A DNA stretch of 64,000 bases from DAONFI01 sp035403485 (GTDB lineage Bacteria; Planctomycetota; Phycisphaerae; SM23-33), in NCBI GenBank assembly GCA_964536835.1, contig CAZIAZ010000001.1, positions 76,741-140,740 of the forward strand, written 5' to 3'. Below are positions 25,401-35,400 of the stretch, in pieces (within the stretch, counting starts at the first letter, position 1; each line of letters opens with the position of its first letter). The translations under genes were made by a program, and so were the position numbers. Below the pieces are notes generated by a model that was given only the letters and a program-made list of their open reading frames with translations, made no database searches and was not told where the DNA came from.

Positions 25401-27115
25401 ATGACCGGTATCTCCAGCGACCCGACGAGGCCGCGCACGACATTCTCGATATCCTGAGCCGGCGTACGATTGCCCAGCACATCGTAATCGACGCCTGGAG
25501 TCGGCTGATGGCCGGTCATGGCGGTCGTAGAATTATCCAGTATTATGTAGGTTATGTTCTGATTGAACTTGATAGCCTGGCTGATGGACGTCATGCCGAT
25601 ATGGAAAAACGTGCTGTCGCCCATAAAAGTGACTTTGTTGTTCGTGGTAAACGGGTCAATGCCGCTGCCCGTTCCACCGCCAAGTCCCATGCCCGACAAA
25701 TCATGCATAAGTTCGTTATTCGGCGGAAACATGAGCATGGTATAGCAGCCGATATCGCCGTGAAAAATCAGATCCACCGGCTCACGGTGATGCTTCTGTC
25801 GCATATAATCCGGGTCGGCAAAACAGCGCTTGATATCCGTGCAGAGATTGGCTGAATCGCGGTGCGGACAACCAGGGCAGAACGTCGGCAGACGAGCCGG
25901 CAGTTTTGTCGTGACCTTGACGCTTTCAGTCTGTTCGATTGTGCGGATTTCTGTCTGAATAGTGCTCGCTGCCATGCTGTCCGCCGTCGTACAATAACGA
26001 CAGACTAGCGGGCCGAGCGTCTGGATGATTATCGACGGGTCTAGGCCGCGTATTTCCGGCAAGCCTTTGAGGCCGTCGGGAAATTTTTTGCCGAATATCA
26101 TCACGTCGTCAAACGCGGCGTCTTTCTGACGCAACGCCGTCATGATTTCAGCAATCTGCTCTTCCATGAAGCCGCGCCGTTCCTCAACAACAATTATCCG
26201 CTCCACCTGCCGCGCCAGGTCTTCTATCATTTCCGGGTCGACCGGATACGACAGGCCGAGTTTGAGTATAGGCGCCTGGCCGAGCTGGCCCATTTCGTAC
26301 AGCGCCTGGGTAAGATAATCATGTCCCAAGCCGGCACAGACGAAGCCCAGCGGCTTGCGGACGGAAGTTTCATTACGATATTCAAAGCGGTTCAGCCCCA
26401 ATTCACGGGCGGCTTTCATCGCGCGGCTGAATCGGCCGGTCAGCGACGCCTCCTGCCACCACGTCCGCGGCGGCAGAAGTACGCGTTTGTCAAAATCTAT
26501 GTCTTTCGTAACCATCTCGATACGGTCATACATGTTGACCGACGGGAAATGGTTGGGCCGACACTCCACAGTGCCGCCGCCGTCGGCAAGATTCGTGGTG
26601 ATGATGTAACCCACTACCAGTTCACTGATAGCCGACAGTTTGAACGAAAGATTTACAAAATCCTTGATTTCCTGCGGATTGGAAGGCTCGATGGTGGGAA
26701 TGAACAGGTGCTTGGAGATATAGCGGCTGTCGCTGGCGACCTGGGTGGAATCGCTCCACGGGTCGTCGCCGTAAATAACGATAGCTCCGCCTTCCGGATT
26801 AGCCCCAGCCAGGTTGGCAAGGGCAAGGGCATCGGCGGCTACGTGCACGCCGACGCTTTTCATCGCTATCATGGAACGCAACGGCAGCGATTGTGTGCCG
26901 TTGAGCATGGCTGCCGCCAGCGCTTCGTTGTTATTGATTACGGCACGTATGCCCTTTTCACGCAAAACATCCTTCAACGCAGTCAGCGAGTCGAAATAGC
27001 CTGCTATCGGCGAACCTGGATAACCGCCGAGCAGATGTACGCCGCCTTCCGTCTCAAGGGCGCCTTTCACGAGCAATTCACTGCCAGTGAACACTTCCGT
27101 GCCCTCGCACTTCAT
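22424..27115 (-). CDS. Three-domain fusion: indolepyruvate:ferredoxin oxidoreductase alpha-beta plus GltD-like NAD(P)H subunit
   Basis: This 1563-residue protein joins three enzymes. Residues 1 to about 630 are IorA: a pyrimidine-binding half, then the TPP/Mg half with FHGDIGCY near 450 and GDSTFFH. Cys-rich motifs near 637-690 (CRFCLACTKLTGC and a CVADGACERIGEC set) resemble the IorA iron-sulfur domain. About 721-1120 is IorB, starting CCLTGVGGMGIG. From about 1147 a GltD-like unit has CQNCYMPSCSQQGCPLG, an FAD site GSGPAGLAAA near 1252, an NAD(P)H site GGGLTGED near 1389 and a closing AGDLATGSAYV. It could pass electrons between 2-keto acid oxidation and NAD(P)H within one chain. The start at 27115 has AGAAGGAA upstream; ATGs at 27136 and 27145 lack one. 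Confidence 0.88.
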   Translation of the reverse strand: MKCEGTEVFTGSELLVKGALETEGGVHLLGGYPGSPIAGYFDSLTALKDVLREKGIRAVINNNEALAAAMLNGTQSLPLRSMIAMKSVGVHVAADALALANLAGANPEGGAIVIYGDDPWSDSTQVASDSRYISKHLFIPTIEPSNPQEIKDFVNLSFKLSAISELVVGYIITTNLADGGGTVECRPNHFPSVNMYDRIEMVTKDIDFDKRVLLPPRTWWQEASLTGRFSRAMKAARELGLNRFEYRNETSVRKPLGFVCAGLGHDYLTQALYEMGQLGQAPILKLGLSYPVDPEMIEDLARQVERIIVVEERRGFMEEQIAEIMTALRQKDAAFDDVMIFGKKFPDGLKGLPEIRGLDPSIIIQTLGPLVCRYCTTADSMAASTIQTEIRTIEQTESVKVTTKLPARLPTFCPGCPHRDSANLCTDIKRCFADPDYMRQKHHREPVDLIFHGDIGCYTMLMFPPNNELMHDLSGMGLGGGTGSGIDPFTTNNKVTFMGDSTFFHIGMTSISQAIKFNQNITYIILDNSTTAMTGHQPTPGVDYDVLGNRTPAQDIENVVRGLVGSLEIPVIRMNPARRGEYRELLERTFLMPGVKIIIADKECGITRTRRLRRFERDVIKSKGFLPAREHMNINQEICRFCLACTKLTGCPGLKHVQTDYGVKMDTDLSNCVADGACERIGECDAFERVVVKRKAQPRSRVPELDLDNIPEPRKRPTEDVWRCCLTGVGGMGIGLATSILVRAGHNEGYRVIFMDRKGMAIRNGGVFSQVTFNLTQQPVTAVIPHGKADLLIGVDVLEAARILDPKNRVRVISKDKTAAVINMDKVQTIAGIMGREDFDTDELVRLIQANTRGDEFLARNISRICEKYLGSRLYANVMMLGYAFQQGLIPVSMHSMAWAIKDTIRVDFKKNLYAFNMGRKLVDSPDLFQGPHKRTTWRETLDDKARELQRRFGKNAQAVAEFRDMLVSLLEKLREFNQTILRDIVIRAYDCVRWGGVDYCRQYVNLVRNICEKDRPEYGYAASGAVVKNLAQAMLIKDAVFKAELSTSHEKYRRDAEKYNVNPANGDRIIYRHLWKRHIKIGSWEKQIRFSVYDWQLKILRRMRFIRSVTRFFMPQEYGFREEYINLTSRFAFGDAEEYRRQVRLLSGPLCQNCYMPSCSQQGCPLGNDVPKWISLAREGKWKVAYAKLAEKNNFPEFTAGICPAFCEQNCHQGIGGYSVQVREMEREIIDRAFEQGWVQPFKPRGATGKNIAVIGSGPAGLAAAQQLCRTGHTVTVFEKNDAAGGMLRVGVPAARLAKQLIDRRIEQLRQEGVQFMYGVEVGRDVSGESLLHDFDVVCLACGAIVPRELDLPGRAAANIHFALDYLGSQNRADVEKSQPSISASGKTVVVIGGGLTGEDCVETAMRQGAKEVYQLEILPQDMTAVLDENPAVKRMWQVRATEFTSQSGSVTGVKALRVEYRPTAKGPVMEKVDGSEFSIAADIVIIAAGFLPQIPSNLAKDLKIQTDNRGSVIIPGKYTTTNSRVFIAGDLATGSAYVATAIDSGRKAARAISSTLRRKTI

Positions 27116-27333
27116 GAATCTTCCTTCTGTCTTCATAGTCGTCATATTGTAACGAACTGGCGACCCTCTTTACATGCCTATTTTCAAAAAACACTCCGCG
27201 AAACGTACCTTTGGGAAAATGCGCGACTTGCAACTCCGGCAGGCTGCGGATATCATGATTTGAACGAATCGGAAAGTCAGGAAAATTCGCATATGCCCGT
27301 TTCCAGAATTTAAAAATATTTTGAAATTCACTT

Positions 27334-27861
27334 ATGTTGCGAGCGTTCAAACCTGTTGCTGCACCTGATGCGAGAGTGCTTGTACTCGGCTGTATGCCTG
27401 GCGTAAAGTCGCTGGAGATGGGTCAATATTACGCCCATCCGCACAACGCATTTTGGCCGATATGCGAAAAACTTTTCGCCGCCAGCCCCCAGCTACCTTA
27501 TAAAATGCGATGCGACAGATTAATCGCCGCCGGCATAGCCCTGTGGGACGTACTGCACTCATGCCGCCGCAAAGGCTCGCTGGACTCCAACATTGAACCT
27601 GATTCGATGCAGCCCAATGATTTTGCAGCTTTTTTTCGCAAACACCGTAAAATCAGGGCGATTTTCTTCAACGGCACAACTCCGCAGAAAATTTTTACAA
27701 AGCAGATTCTGCCGACGCTTAACAGCCAAGCCGCCGCTCTGCCCATGACTCGCCTTATCTCCACCAGCCCAGCCTGCGCAGCCTGGAATTTCGAACAAAA
27801 ACTTGAAAATTGGCGCCAAATATTGATGATTCTGAAATCCGACGAAATTTCAAATCCGTAA
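27334..27861 (+). CDS. DNA-deoxyinosine glycosylase (family 6 uracil-DNA glycosylase superfamily)
   Basis: This 175-residue protein has the superfamily start VLVLGCMPGVKSL and YYAHPHNAFWP. GIALWDVLHSCRRKGSLDSNI is the signature of the hypoxanthine-DNA glycosylase family (TIGR04274). A final STSPAC replaces the usual second motif. The enzyme removes deaminated adenine (hypoxanthine) from DNA, leaving an abasic site. No clear ribosome-binding site precedes the ATG. It lies divergent from the oxidoreductase fusion and upstream of topA. Confidence 0.88.
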   Translation: MLRAFKPVAAPDARVLVLGCMPGVKSLEMGQYYAHPHNAFWPICEKLFAASPQLPYKMRCDRLIAAGIALWDVLHSCRRKGSLDSNIEPDSMQPNDFAAFFRKHRKIRAIFFNGTTPQKIFTKQILPTLNSQAAALPMTRLISTSPACAAWNFEQKLENWRQILMILKSDEISNP

Positions 27862-27917
27862 GCCCATTAAATACAGGCACTTAAAATCGAAACTTAAAAA
27901 TTCATGAAAAAAAGTGC

Positions 27918-27947
27918 TTGACAAAACACCGTCTGCCATTCAATGAT
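27918..27947 (+). promoter_or_regulatory. Sigma-70-type promoter of topA
   Basis: A perfect TTGACA (27918-27923), an 18-base spacer and AATGAT (27942-27947). The in-frame ATG at 27943 lies on the -10 box, which favours the start at 28000. Confidence 0.5.
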
Positions 27948-27999
27948 TCTGTCCTTTGGCAAGTTGAAATCTGACCCTTTTTGCGAGTTGGGAGGTTCG

Positions 28000-30537
28000 A
28001 TGGGCAAGGCAGTAAAGGACAAGAAGGTTGACGGCAAGTGTCTGGTGATAGTCGAATCGCCAGCCAAGGCAAAAACCATAAACAAATACCTCGGAAGCGA
28101 TTTCGTCGTAAAAGCCTCCATGGGCCACGTCCGCGACCTGCCCAATAAAAACCCCAAAGGCGTAAAGGCTCCCGTTCCAGGCGTTGACCTGGAACATGAT
28201 TTTGAGCCGACTTACGAAGTTCTGCCCCGCGGCAAAAAGACCCTCGCCGAACTCAAGCCGCTTGCTAAAACCGCACCGCTAGTCTATCTGGCAACCGACC
28301 TTGACCGCGAAGGAGAAGCCATCGCCTGGCATCTCGCGCAGTCGCTCAAACTTAACCCCGAAAATACCCGTCGCGTGGTTTTTAATGAAATTACCCGCTC
28401 CGCTATAAAAGAGGCTTTCGCCAACCCGCGCGACGTCGATATGAACATGGTAGATGCTCAGCAGGCAAGACGAATTCTCGACCGCATAGTTGGTTACCAG
28501 GTTTCGCCGCTGTTGTGGAAAAAAGTCGCCGGTGGCTTGTCGGCTGGACGCGTACAGTCGGTGGCTGTGCGGTTGATAGTCGAACGGGAGCGTGAAATTG
28601 ACGCTTTCATGCCGGAAGAATTCTGGCGAATCGGCGGAATTTTCACAAAAAACGCATCCGATGCCCCGTCGATTGCCGCCAAATGGCAAAAATTTTTAGC
28701 CGACACCGATGAAAAAGGCGATGGCCCGACAAAAAAGTCGCAACTTGAATTTCTGGCTCAGAATCACGCTTTTACTGCGGAGCTTGTAAGTTTTGCCGGC
28801 CAGAAGTTTAATGCGAATAATGTCGAGCAGGCTACCCGCGTCGCCAGGGCACTGGGCGTATCCGTCAAGGATACGCAAACAAAGGAAGACCCCAAGGCTA
28901 AAGGCCCGGCCAGAAATAAAATAACCGTCGTCGCATCACTGGCGGCGGATAAAAATTTCATCGTTACGGACGTTAGCCAGAAACTGACGTTTTCGCACCC
29001 CGGAGCGCCGTTCATAACGTCCACGCTTCAGCAGGCAGCCAGCACGCAGATTTACTTCGCCGCCCGTCGTACCATGAGCGTAGCGCAGCAGCTTTACGAA
29101 GGCATATCTATTCCCGGCGAGGGCGAAGTCGGCCTGATTACTTACATGCGTACCGACAGCAGAAACATATCGGCGGAGGCAATCGCCGCGGTGCGCAATC
29201 TTATAGAAGATAAATTCGGCCCCAAATATCTGCCGGACAAACCGAACTTTTACGCATCGGGCAAGATGGCCCAGGAAGCCCACGAGGCAATCCGTCCAAC
29301 CGACGCATCCCGCACACCGGAGAGCATAAAGTCCAGCCTGACCGACGACCAGTTCAAACTTTACCGCCTTATATGGCAGCGATTCGTAGCCAGCCAGATG
29401 ACATCAGCCCAGTGGAACGTCACTGAAGCCGCCATCACCACCGACACATCGGACGGTATTGCACAATTCAAAGCCGCCGGCCGTTCGCTCGCATTCGACG
29501 GCTATTTGCGCGCCACCGGCATCAGCAGCAACGGCGAACAGATTTTGCCCGAACTGGCGGCACATGACCGCGTAGCGCCGGTAGACATTAGTCCGACGCA
29601 ACACTTCACGCAAGGCCCGTCGAGGTATACCGAGGCGTCGCTGGTCAAGGCTCTGGAAGCCGACAATATCGGCCGGCCCAGTACTTATGCCGCAATTATC
29701 CAGACCATACAGGACAGGAATTATGTCGTGCAGGAGAACCGCGCCTTCCGGCCGACTGACCTGGGCTTCGTTGTCACGGATAAGCTCGTCGCGCATTTCC
29801 CCGAAATTTTTGAGGTGAAATTCACCGCGCATATGGAAGACCAGCTAGACGCCGTTGAAGCGGCACGCGAAGACTGGATTGCCGTACTCAAGGAATTTTA
29901 CGAGCCGTTCAGCCGGCAACTCGTCCAAGCCACCGAAGATATGGTGCACGCCAAGGCTGAAACCCAGCCGAGCGAATATAAATGCCCTCAATGCGGCAAA
30001 CCGATGGTATACCGCTTCGGCAAGAACGGCCGATTCCTCAGTTGCAGCGCGTATCCGGACTGCAAAGCCGCCCAACCTATAGATCGCGACGGCAAACCCG
30101 TCGGCACGACGCATACCGATATCGCGTGCCCGAAATGCGGTAAGCCGCTGATTTTGCGCAAAGGCCGTTTCGGGCCGTTCCTGAGCTGCGAAGATTATCC
30201 CAAATGCGACGGCATTGTTAATCTTGACCGCAAGGGCGGCGTAAAACTGCCCTCCGCTCCGCCGCTTCAAATAGAAGTGACATGTCCCAAGTGCAATTCG
30301 CCGGTAATGAACCTGCGGCGTTCCAAAAAAGGGCCGTGGATAAGTTGTGCGGCGTATCCCAAATGCAGAGGCCGCGTAGCCTGGAGCAAACTGGATACGG
30401 CTGACCAGAAAAAATATGAAGCAGCCCTGGAAAAACATGAAGCGCAGCACCCCAAAATTACCATTCGCAAAACTAATGGCGACGAAGCCGAAGAAGGCTA
30501 CACGCCGCAAATCATCCAGGAAGAAATCGACAGCTAG
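28000..30537 (+). CDS. topA: DNA topoisomerase I
   Basis: TopA relaxes negative supercoils by a transient tyrosyl-DNA link. The Toprim start CLVIVESPAKAKTI, the active-site Tyr in TYMRTDSR and the GHVRDLP motif are all present. The C-terminus has three four-cysteine zinc fingers (from CPQCGKP, CPKCGKP and CPKCNSP) that bind single-stranded DNA. The 845-residue length is typical. GGGAGG five bases before the ATG at 28000 chooses the start. Together with gyrA in the same window it covers both directions of supercoil control, although they are separate transcripts. Confidence 0.96.
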   Translation: MGKAVKDKKVDGKCLVIVESPAKAKTINKYLGSDFVVKASMGHVRDLPNKNPKGVKAPVPGVDLEHDFEPTYEVLPRGKKTLAELKPLAKTAPLVYLATDLDREGEAIAWHLAQSLKLNPENTRRVVFNEITRSAIKEAFANPRDVDMNMVDAQQARRILDRIVGYQVSPLLWKKVAGGLSAGRVQSVAVRLIVEREREIDAFMPEEFWRIGGIFTKNASDAPSIAAKWQKFLADTDEKGDGPTKKSQLEFLAQNHAFTAELVSFAGQKFNANNVEQATRVARALGVSVKDTQTKEDPKAKGPARNKITVVASLAADKNFIVTDVSQKLTFSHPGAPFITSTLQQAASTQIYFAARRTMSVAQQLYEGISIPGEGEVGLITYMRTDSRNISAEAIAAVRNLIEDKFGPKYLPDKPNFYASGKMAQEAHEAIRPTDASRTPESIKSSLTDDQFKLYRLIWQRFVASQMTSAQWNVTEAAITTDTSDGIAQFKAAGRSLAFDGYLRATGISSNGEQILPELAAHDRVAPVDISPTQHFTQGPSRYTEASLVKALEADNIGRPSTYAAIIQTIQDRNYVVQENRAFRPTDLGFVVTDKLVAHFPEIFEVKFTAHMEDQLDAVEAAREDWIAVLKEFYEPFSRQLVQATEDMVHAKAETQPSEYKCPQCGKPMVYRFGKNGRFLSCSAYPDCKAAQPIDRDGKPVGTTHTDIACPKCGKPLILRKGRFGPFLSCEDYPKCDGIVNLDRKGGVKLPSAPPLQIEVTCPKCNSPVMNLRRSKKGPWISCAAYPKCRGRVAWSKLDTADQKKYEAALEKHEAQHPKITIRKTNGDEAEEGYTPQIIQEEIDS

Positions 30538-30779
30538 AGGGTGTTCTCAATTAAGCTGTGAGACGCAAATGAGCGGCAATTATGCATCTGCTACGTCATA
30601 AAAACGGTCCGATGGCGGCGCAGCTTTCGAAAATCTTATAATATTGCTCCTATACAACTATAGCAATAAATTACCTGCTAAAACAATATGTTACTCTATG
30701 CATCTCGAATATCCGTGGTAATATTTCATAAGTGATAATATGTTGTTTCAAACTAAACATAGTATAAGGTTTTATCATC
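30538..30779 (+). other. A/T-rich gap before the UroD-like gene
   Basis: The gap begins TAGAGGGTGTTCTCA, which resembles the TAGAGCA-GTT start of the repeat-like elements elsewhere in the window. The rest is A/T-rich. TATAAG lies about 15 bases before the next start codon, but no well-spaced -35 was found. No gene is seen. Confidence 0.4.
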
Positions 30780-31835
30780 ATGAAATATAAGCCCGACTGG
30801 GCAGAAGCCCGTGAACGGTTAACCGCCCTTTGGAATCACGAAACGCTTGACCGACCCTGCATTGCAGTAATAGCCCCAAACGGTAAAAAAACGCCGGCAC
30901 CTGAATTACCAGCAAATCTGGAAGACATATGGCTAAACATTGAATGGGTAAAAAAGGCTTATTTGGCAAAGCTCGAAAACACATGGTGGGGCGGCGAGGC
31001 TATTCCGTCATACCTGACAATGGGCGGATGGGTACTCTGTCTGGGCGGCACGCCAAAATTTGCACAAGACACAATATGGTTTGAGCACGTTAATATTGAT
31101 TTTAATGGCCCTTCTCCATTTTATTACAAAGATGGCGACCCGTGGGTTGAAAAATACATGGCCTTATATAACGTCATTGTCGAAATGGCCGGCAAAGATG
31201 ATTTTCTGGTAGGGAAACCCTCTAATCTTCCTGCCAATGACCTTTTCTCGATGTTTATGGGAACAGAAGAATTTTTGTTCAGCCTCATTGACCATCCGGA
31301 ATGGATGCGTAATGCAATCATCAAGGGCGCTCAGGAACAATTGAAATTATGTCGCAAAATTGAAAAAAACATTTGCGAAAAACATGACTTCTGGTACGGC
31401 CACGGCGGATGGATGTGCTTTTGGGCTCCTCAGCCGTTCACATCCACGCAATCAGACGTGTCGTGCATGCTCTCGCCGGAAATGTTTGAAGAATTCATTA
31501 TGCCGGAAATGGATATACTTGGGCAGGCCTACGGTGCGTTGTGGTATCATCTGGACGGCGGTAATGCCCGCCAGCATTTGCCGCGATTGTTGTCGCTGCC
31601 TTATTTGAAAGTTCTTCAATACGTGCCGGCACCATGCGAACCGGCTAACGGCCCTGAACATCTTGATTTTTACCGTACTATACAGGCAGCCGGCAAAATA
31701 GTTCATATCGGAGTGCCAAAAGAAAATGTCCTCCCATTGGTAAAATCACTGGATACATCTTTGTTAATGCTGGATGTGACGTGCAACAGTGTGGAAGAAG
31801 GACAGGCATTGCTGAAGGCAACCAAAAAAGCCTGA
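30780..31835 (+). CDS. Uroporphyrinogen decarboxylase-like (MtaA/CmuA superfamily) protein
   Basis: The 351-residue protein has the UroD-type barrel pattern, ending with LDGGNARQHLPRLLSLPYLKVLQYVPAP and a closing IHIGVPKENV. The opening WAEARERLTALWNHETLDRPCIAV is typical of the large UroD/MtaA-like family expanded in Planctomycetota and Lentisphaerota. True haem-pathway UroD is shorter in its opening and has RxPxWxMRQAGR, which is absent, so this is not HemE. These proteins are thought to be methyl or corrinoid-linked transferases, but no partner gene is nearby. AAGG about ten bases upstream may be the ribosome-binding site. Confidence 0.75.
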   Translation: MKYKPDWAEARERLTALWNHETLDRPCIAVIAPNGKKTPAPELPANLEDIWLNIEWVKKAYLAKLENTWWGGEAIPSYLTMGGWVLCLGGTPKFAQDTIWFEHVNIDFNGPSPFYYKDGDPWVEKYMALYNVIVEMAGKDDFLVGKPSNLPANDLFSMFMGTEEFLFSLIDHPEWMRNAIIKGAQEQLKLCRKIEKNICEKHDFWYGHGGWMCFWAPQPFTSTQSDVSCMLSPEMFEEFIMPEMDILGQAYGALWYHLDGGNARQHLPRLLSLPYLKVLQYVPAPCEPANGPEHLDFYRTIQAAGKIVHIGVPKENVLPLVKSLDTSLLMLDVTCNSVEEGQALLKATKKA

Positions 31836-31860
31836 AAAATAACGACCCGCCACTGCCGGA

Positions 31861-32229
31861 TTAAATTGAATCGAACAGCAGGCCAAAATCGTCAAATGCT
31901 TTTGCGATAATCGTCGGCATTTCTTCCATCGCCGCTGTCGAATAGTTTTTTTCGAACGTTTTAATTTTCGCCGAACCATTGCCCGGCATGGATAATTGCA
32001 CGATAATTCTGTCGGGCTGAACGGTTATGGACAGATAATGCCTGCGGCCGAACGTCACCAGAAAACTCGGCGGACAACAGTCGTCGGTCTTCTGCGATGT
32101 CTGCTCGAAAACACTCACCCTGGGGGCCCAATCTATCGACCGGAACGCCGCCTCAGCCTGGTCACGATCAAGATCGCCGAATTCCATTTCGTTATAATCA
32201 ACTTCCTGTAAACTCACATTTGCCTGCAT
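31861..32229 (-). CDS. Conserved hypothetical protein
   Basis: I do not recognise this 122-residue soluble protein. It has a mixed alpha/beta pattern, no signal peptide and no membrane segment. A DDCCPPSF stretch with two adjacent cysteines lies near residue 50. The ending (SAKIKTFEKNYSTAAMEEMPTII in two halves) looks amphipathic helical. GGAG lies eight bases before the ATG, supporting expression. It converges on the UroD-like gene with a 25-base gap and is transcribed away from secA. Confidence 0.65.
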   Translation of the reverse strand: MQANVSLQEVDYNEMEFGDLDRDQAEAAFRSIDWAPRVSVFEQTSQKTDDCCPPSFLVTFGRRHYLSITVQPDRIIVQLSMPGNGSAKIKTFEKNYSTAAMEEMPTIIAKAFDDFGLLFDSI

Positions 32230-32406
32230 TATTTGTCTCCGTAAAAACCAGCCCGTCCGGCGGACTTATGTCGGATTGTTAATAATAACATTTTGCGGCG
32301 GCTCTGAAAACAAAATAGGTCGATTTTATTGAAATTCATCGCAAAAAAATCAGCCTCGCTGCGCCGGAACTGTTTGCCGCAAATCAGCGTCTTAATCTGA
32401 AATTAA

Positions 32407-32435
32407 TTGATTATTTCGTCAAAAAATGCGATACT
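32407..32435 (+). promoter_or_regulatory. Possible promoter of secA
   Basis: TTGATT (32407-32412), a 17-base spacer and GATACT (32430-32435), both four-of-six matches, lie about 40 bases before the secA start codon. Confidence 0.35.
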
Positions 32436-32474
32436 TCCGAGGTTATAAATTCAGCCATACGAACAGGAAACAAG

Positions 32475-35400
32475 ATGTTAAAAATATTGCAGAAATTGTT
32501 CATAAAAAGTATCGGCGGGTCGCGTAACGACCGCATTATCCGTTCATGCATGAACCTTGTGCATGAAAAAATCAATCCTCTGGAAACGATGATGCAGTCC
32601 CTGGACGATAATGAACTGCGCGCCGCCTCGCTCGACCTGCGAAAACAGACGCTAGCCGGCGACGTCAAGCGTAACGACGTTCTGCCGCAGGCGTTCGCCC
32701 TTATCCGCGAAGCCTCCCGCCGCGGCCGTAACCATCGCCAATATGACGTACAACTGGTAGCCGGCATGATACTCGACCGCGGCTGGATTGCCGAAGAAGC
32801 CACCGGCGAAGGTAAAACCATCGCATGTTATCCAGCCATCTACATGGCGTGGCTGGAAGGTTTTAAAACGCACGTCGTCACCGTCAACGACTACCTTGTC
32901 GAACGCGACGCCAATTTTGCAAAACCCATTTTCGAACTGCTGGGCGTTACAGTTGGTTTCATACGTTCGGAAATGCCGGCATACGGCGACGGCGCAACCG
33001 CGCGGCGGGCAGCGTACGAATGTGACGTGACATACGGCACAAATAGCGAATTCGGCTTCGATTATCTGCGCGACAACATGAAGATGTCGCCTGCGGAACA
33101 GGTACAGGGACGGCTGGATTTCGCCATCGTCGACGAGGTTGACTCCATCCTGATAGACGAGGCTCGTACGCCGCTGATTATTTCCGGCCCCGCCTACGGC
33201 AAAACCGACCGCTACAACAAGGCTGACGCCGTGGCACGCGAACTGATTTCCCGTAATCGGCCGTATGACCAGGCAAACAGACAGGTCGAAAACCTAACAA
33301 TGAGACTTCAGACGCTTGAAGGCGAACTGAAAAAGAACAAAAAATCCGACGCCGCCGACAAACTGCAGAAACAGATTGAACAGACCCGCGACGAACTCGT
33401 CCAGGCGGAAGACGCCCGAAGCCGGCAAACTCAATATTACGAAGTGGTGCTGGACAAGAAGTCGGCTCACATGACGCACGAGGGCGTAACCGCGGCACAG
33501 GAAATCGCAGGCGTGGGCAGCTTTTACGTCGGCGCCAACATGGAATGGCCGCATCTCATGGAGCAGGCCCTGCGCGCTCATCTGGTCTATGAACGCGACA
33601 AGGATTATGTCGTGCAGGACGGCCAGATAGTCATAGTCGATGAATTTACCGGCCGACTGCTGGAGGGCCGGCAGTGGTCGGACGGCCTTCACCAGGCAGT
33701 CGAAGCCAAAGAACGCGTCACCGTCAAGGAAGAAAATCAGACGCTAGCGACAATCACGCTGCAGAATTATTTCAAGCTCTACAAAAAGCTCGCAGGCATG
33801 ACTGGCACAGCCATGACCGAAGCCGAAGAATTCGCCAAAATCTACAAGCTCGACGTAGCCAGCGTGCCCACTAACGTACCCTGCTGCCGTAACGACTCCG
33901 AAGACCGCATCTACGCCGACGAAGACGCCAAATTCAAAGCCATCGTCGAAGAGATAAATGAATATTCAAAAACCGGCCGCCCCGTCCTCGTCGGCACAAC
34001 CAGTATCGAGAAGAGTGAAAAACTCTCACAAATGCTCGTACACACATACGGCATTGAACACGAACTGCTCAACGGCCGGCCGGAAAACGCGGCTCGCGAG
34101 GCTGAAATAGTATTCAAAGCCGGCCAACAGCACGAACTGAGCAAGAAAAACTCGCAAATGGTCGGCAACGTCACGATAGCCACCAACATGGCTGGCCGCG
34201 GCACGGACATCAAACTTTCCGACGGCGCAAAACAGTCCGGCGGCCTGCATATCGTCGGCACGGAACGTCACGAGGCAAGGCGCATCGACAACCAGCTGCG
34301 CGGCCGAGCCGGCAGGCAGGGCGACCCTGGCTCAAGCAGATTCTTCCTCAGCCTCGAAGACGACCTGATGAGCATATTCGCAGGCGACTGGACAAAAAAA
34401 ATGCTCGCGTGGCTGGGTCTGACCGGCGACATGGCCATCGAAAACAAACGTATCTCAAATGGCATAGAACGCGCTCAGAAGAAAGTCGAAGAACGCAACT
34501 TCGAAATCCGCAAAAACCTGCTTGAATACGACGAAATAATGGATGTGCAACGTCATGGGTTTTACAGCATGCGACAGGCGGTGCTCGAAGGCAGGAATAT
34601 CCAGAGACTTGTTTTTCGAATGGTCAACGATTCCATTGCGTCGGCGGCTGAAAATTTCCTGGACGGCTCTTATCCCCAGCGATGCATCGGCGAATGGGCC
34701 CGCAATACTCTCCAGGCTGCCGTGCGTGACGAGCATATAAAAGCGAAAACGGCTGACGATATGCCCTCGCTTGAGGCTGACCTCCGCGAAGCCGCCAAAT
34801 CAGAAGCCTACGCCACCATCGCCATAACTCTCGGCGAATATATGGACGAAGAACTCGAAGCGTCGGCGTGGGATTTAAGGGGCCTGAGCAGTTGGGCCAA
34901 AAGCCGCTTCGGTGTCGACATCTCGCAAAATCAGTTGCGAAAGATGAATCCTCACGAAGTAGAGCAGGCGCTATGCGATTCAGCCGCCGAGAAAATCGAC
35001 AAAATCGACCTCTCGCCGCTGCTGGAATGTCTTGAGCCGGATTTTGCAAAAAAATCGTTCGCCGGCTGGGCAAATTCAAAATTCAACCTTGGCCTTTCCG
35101 GCGATGATTTCGACGGCACAGCACAACAGGCGGTGGAAAAAATCATGACCGGCGTTCATGAGCTTTATCGCCGGCGGCAGGTGGAATATCCCGTTGAATA
35201 TGCTGTCGAAATGACCGTTGGCCGCAACGGCGAAGATAACATCTACGCACTGGAAGAACTCTGCCGATGGGCAAATGTGAAATTCGGAACCGACTTCACC
35301 GCAGAAAATCTTCAGGGCAAAAACGCACACGAATTGCTGAAAATGCTGACCGACATTTCGCATGAATGGCTCGAAGGCGATAAACTTTCACAGTGCATAA

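Noticed and set aside
30780..31835. HemE (haem-pathway uroporphyrinogen decarboxylase)
   Set aside because: The N-terminal RxPxWxMRQAGR motif is absent, and the sequence style fits the broader MtaA/CmuA-like family.
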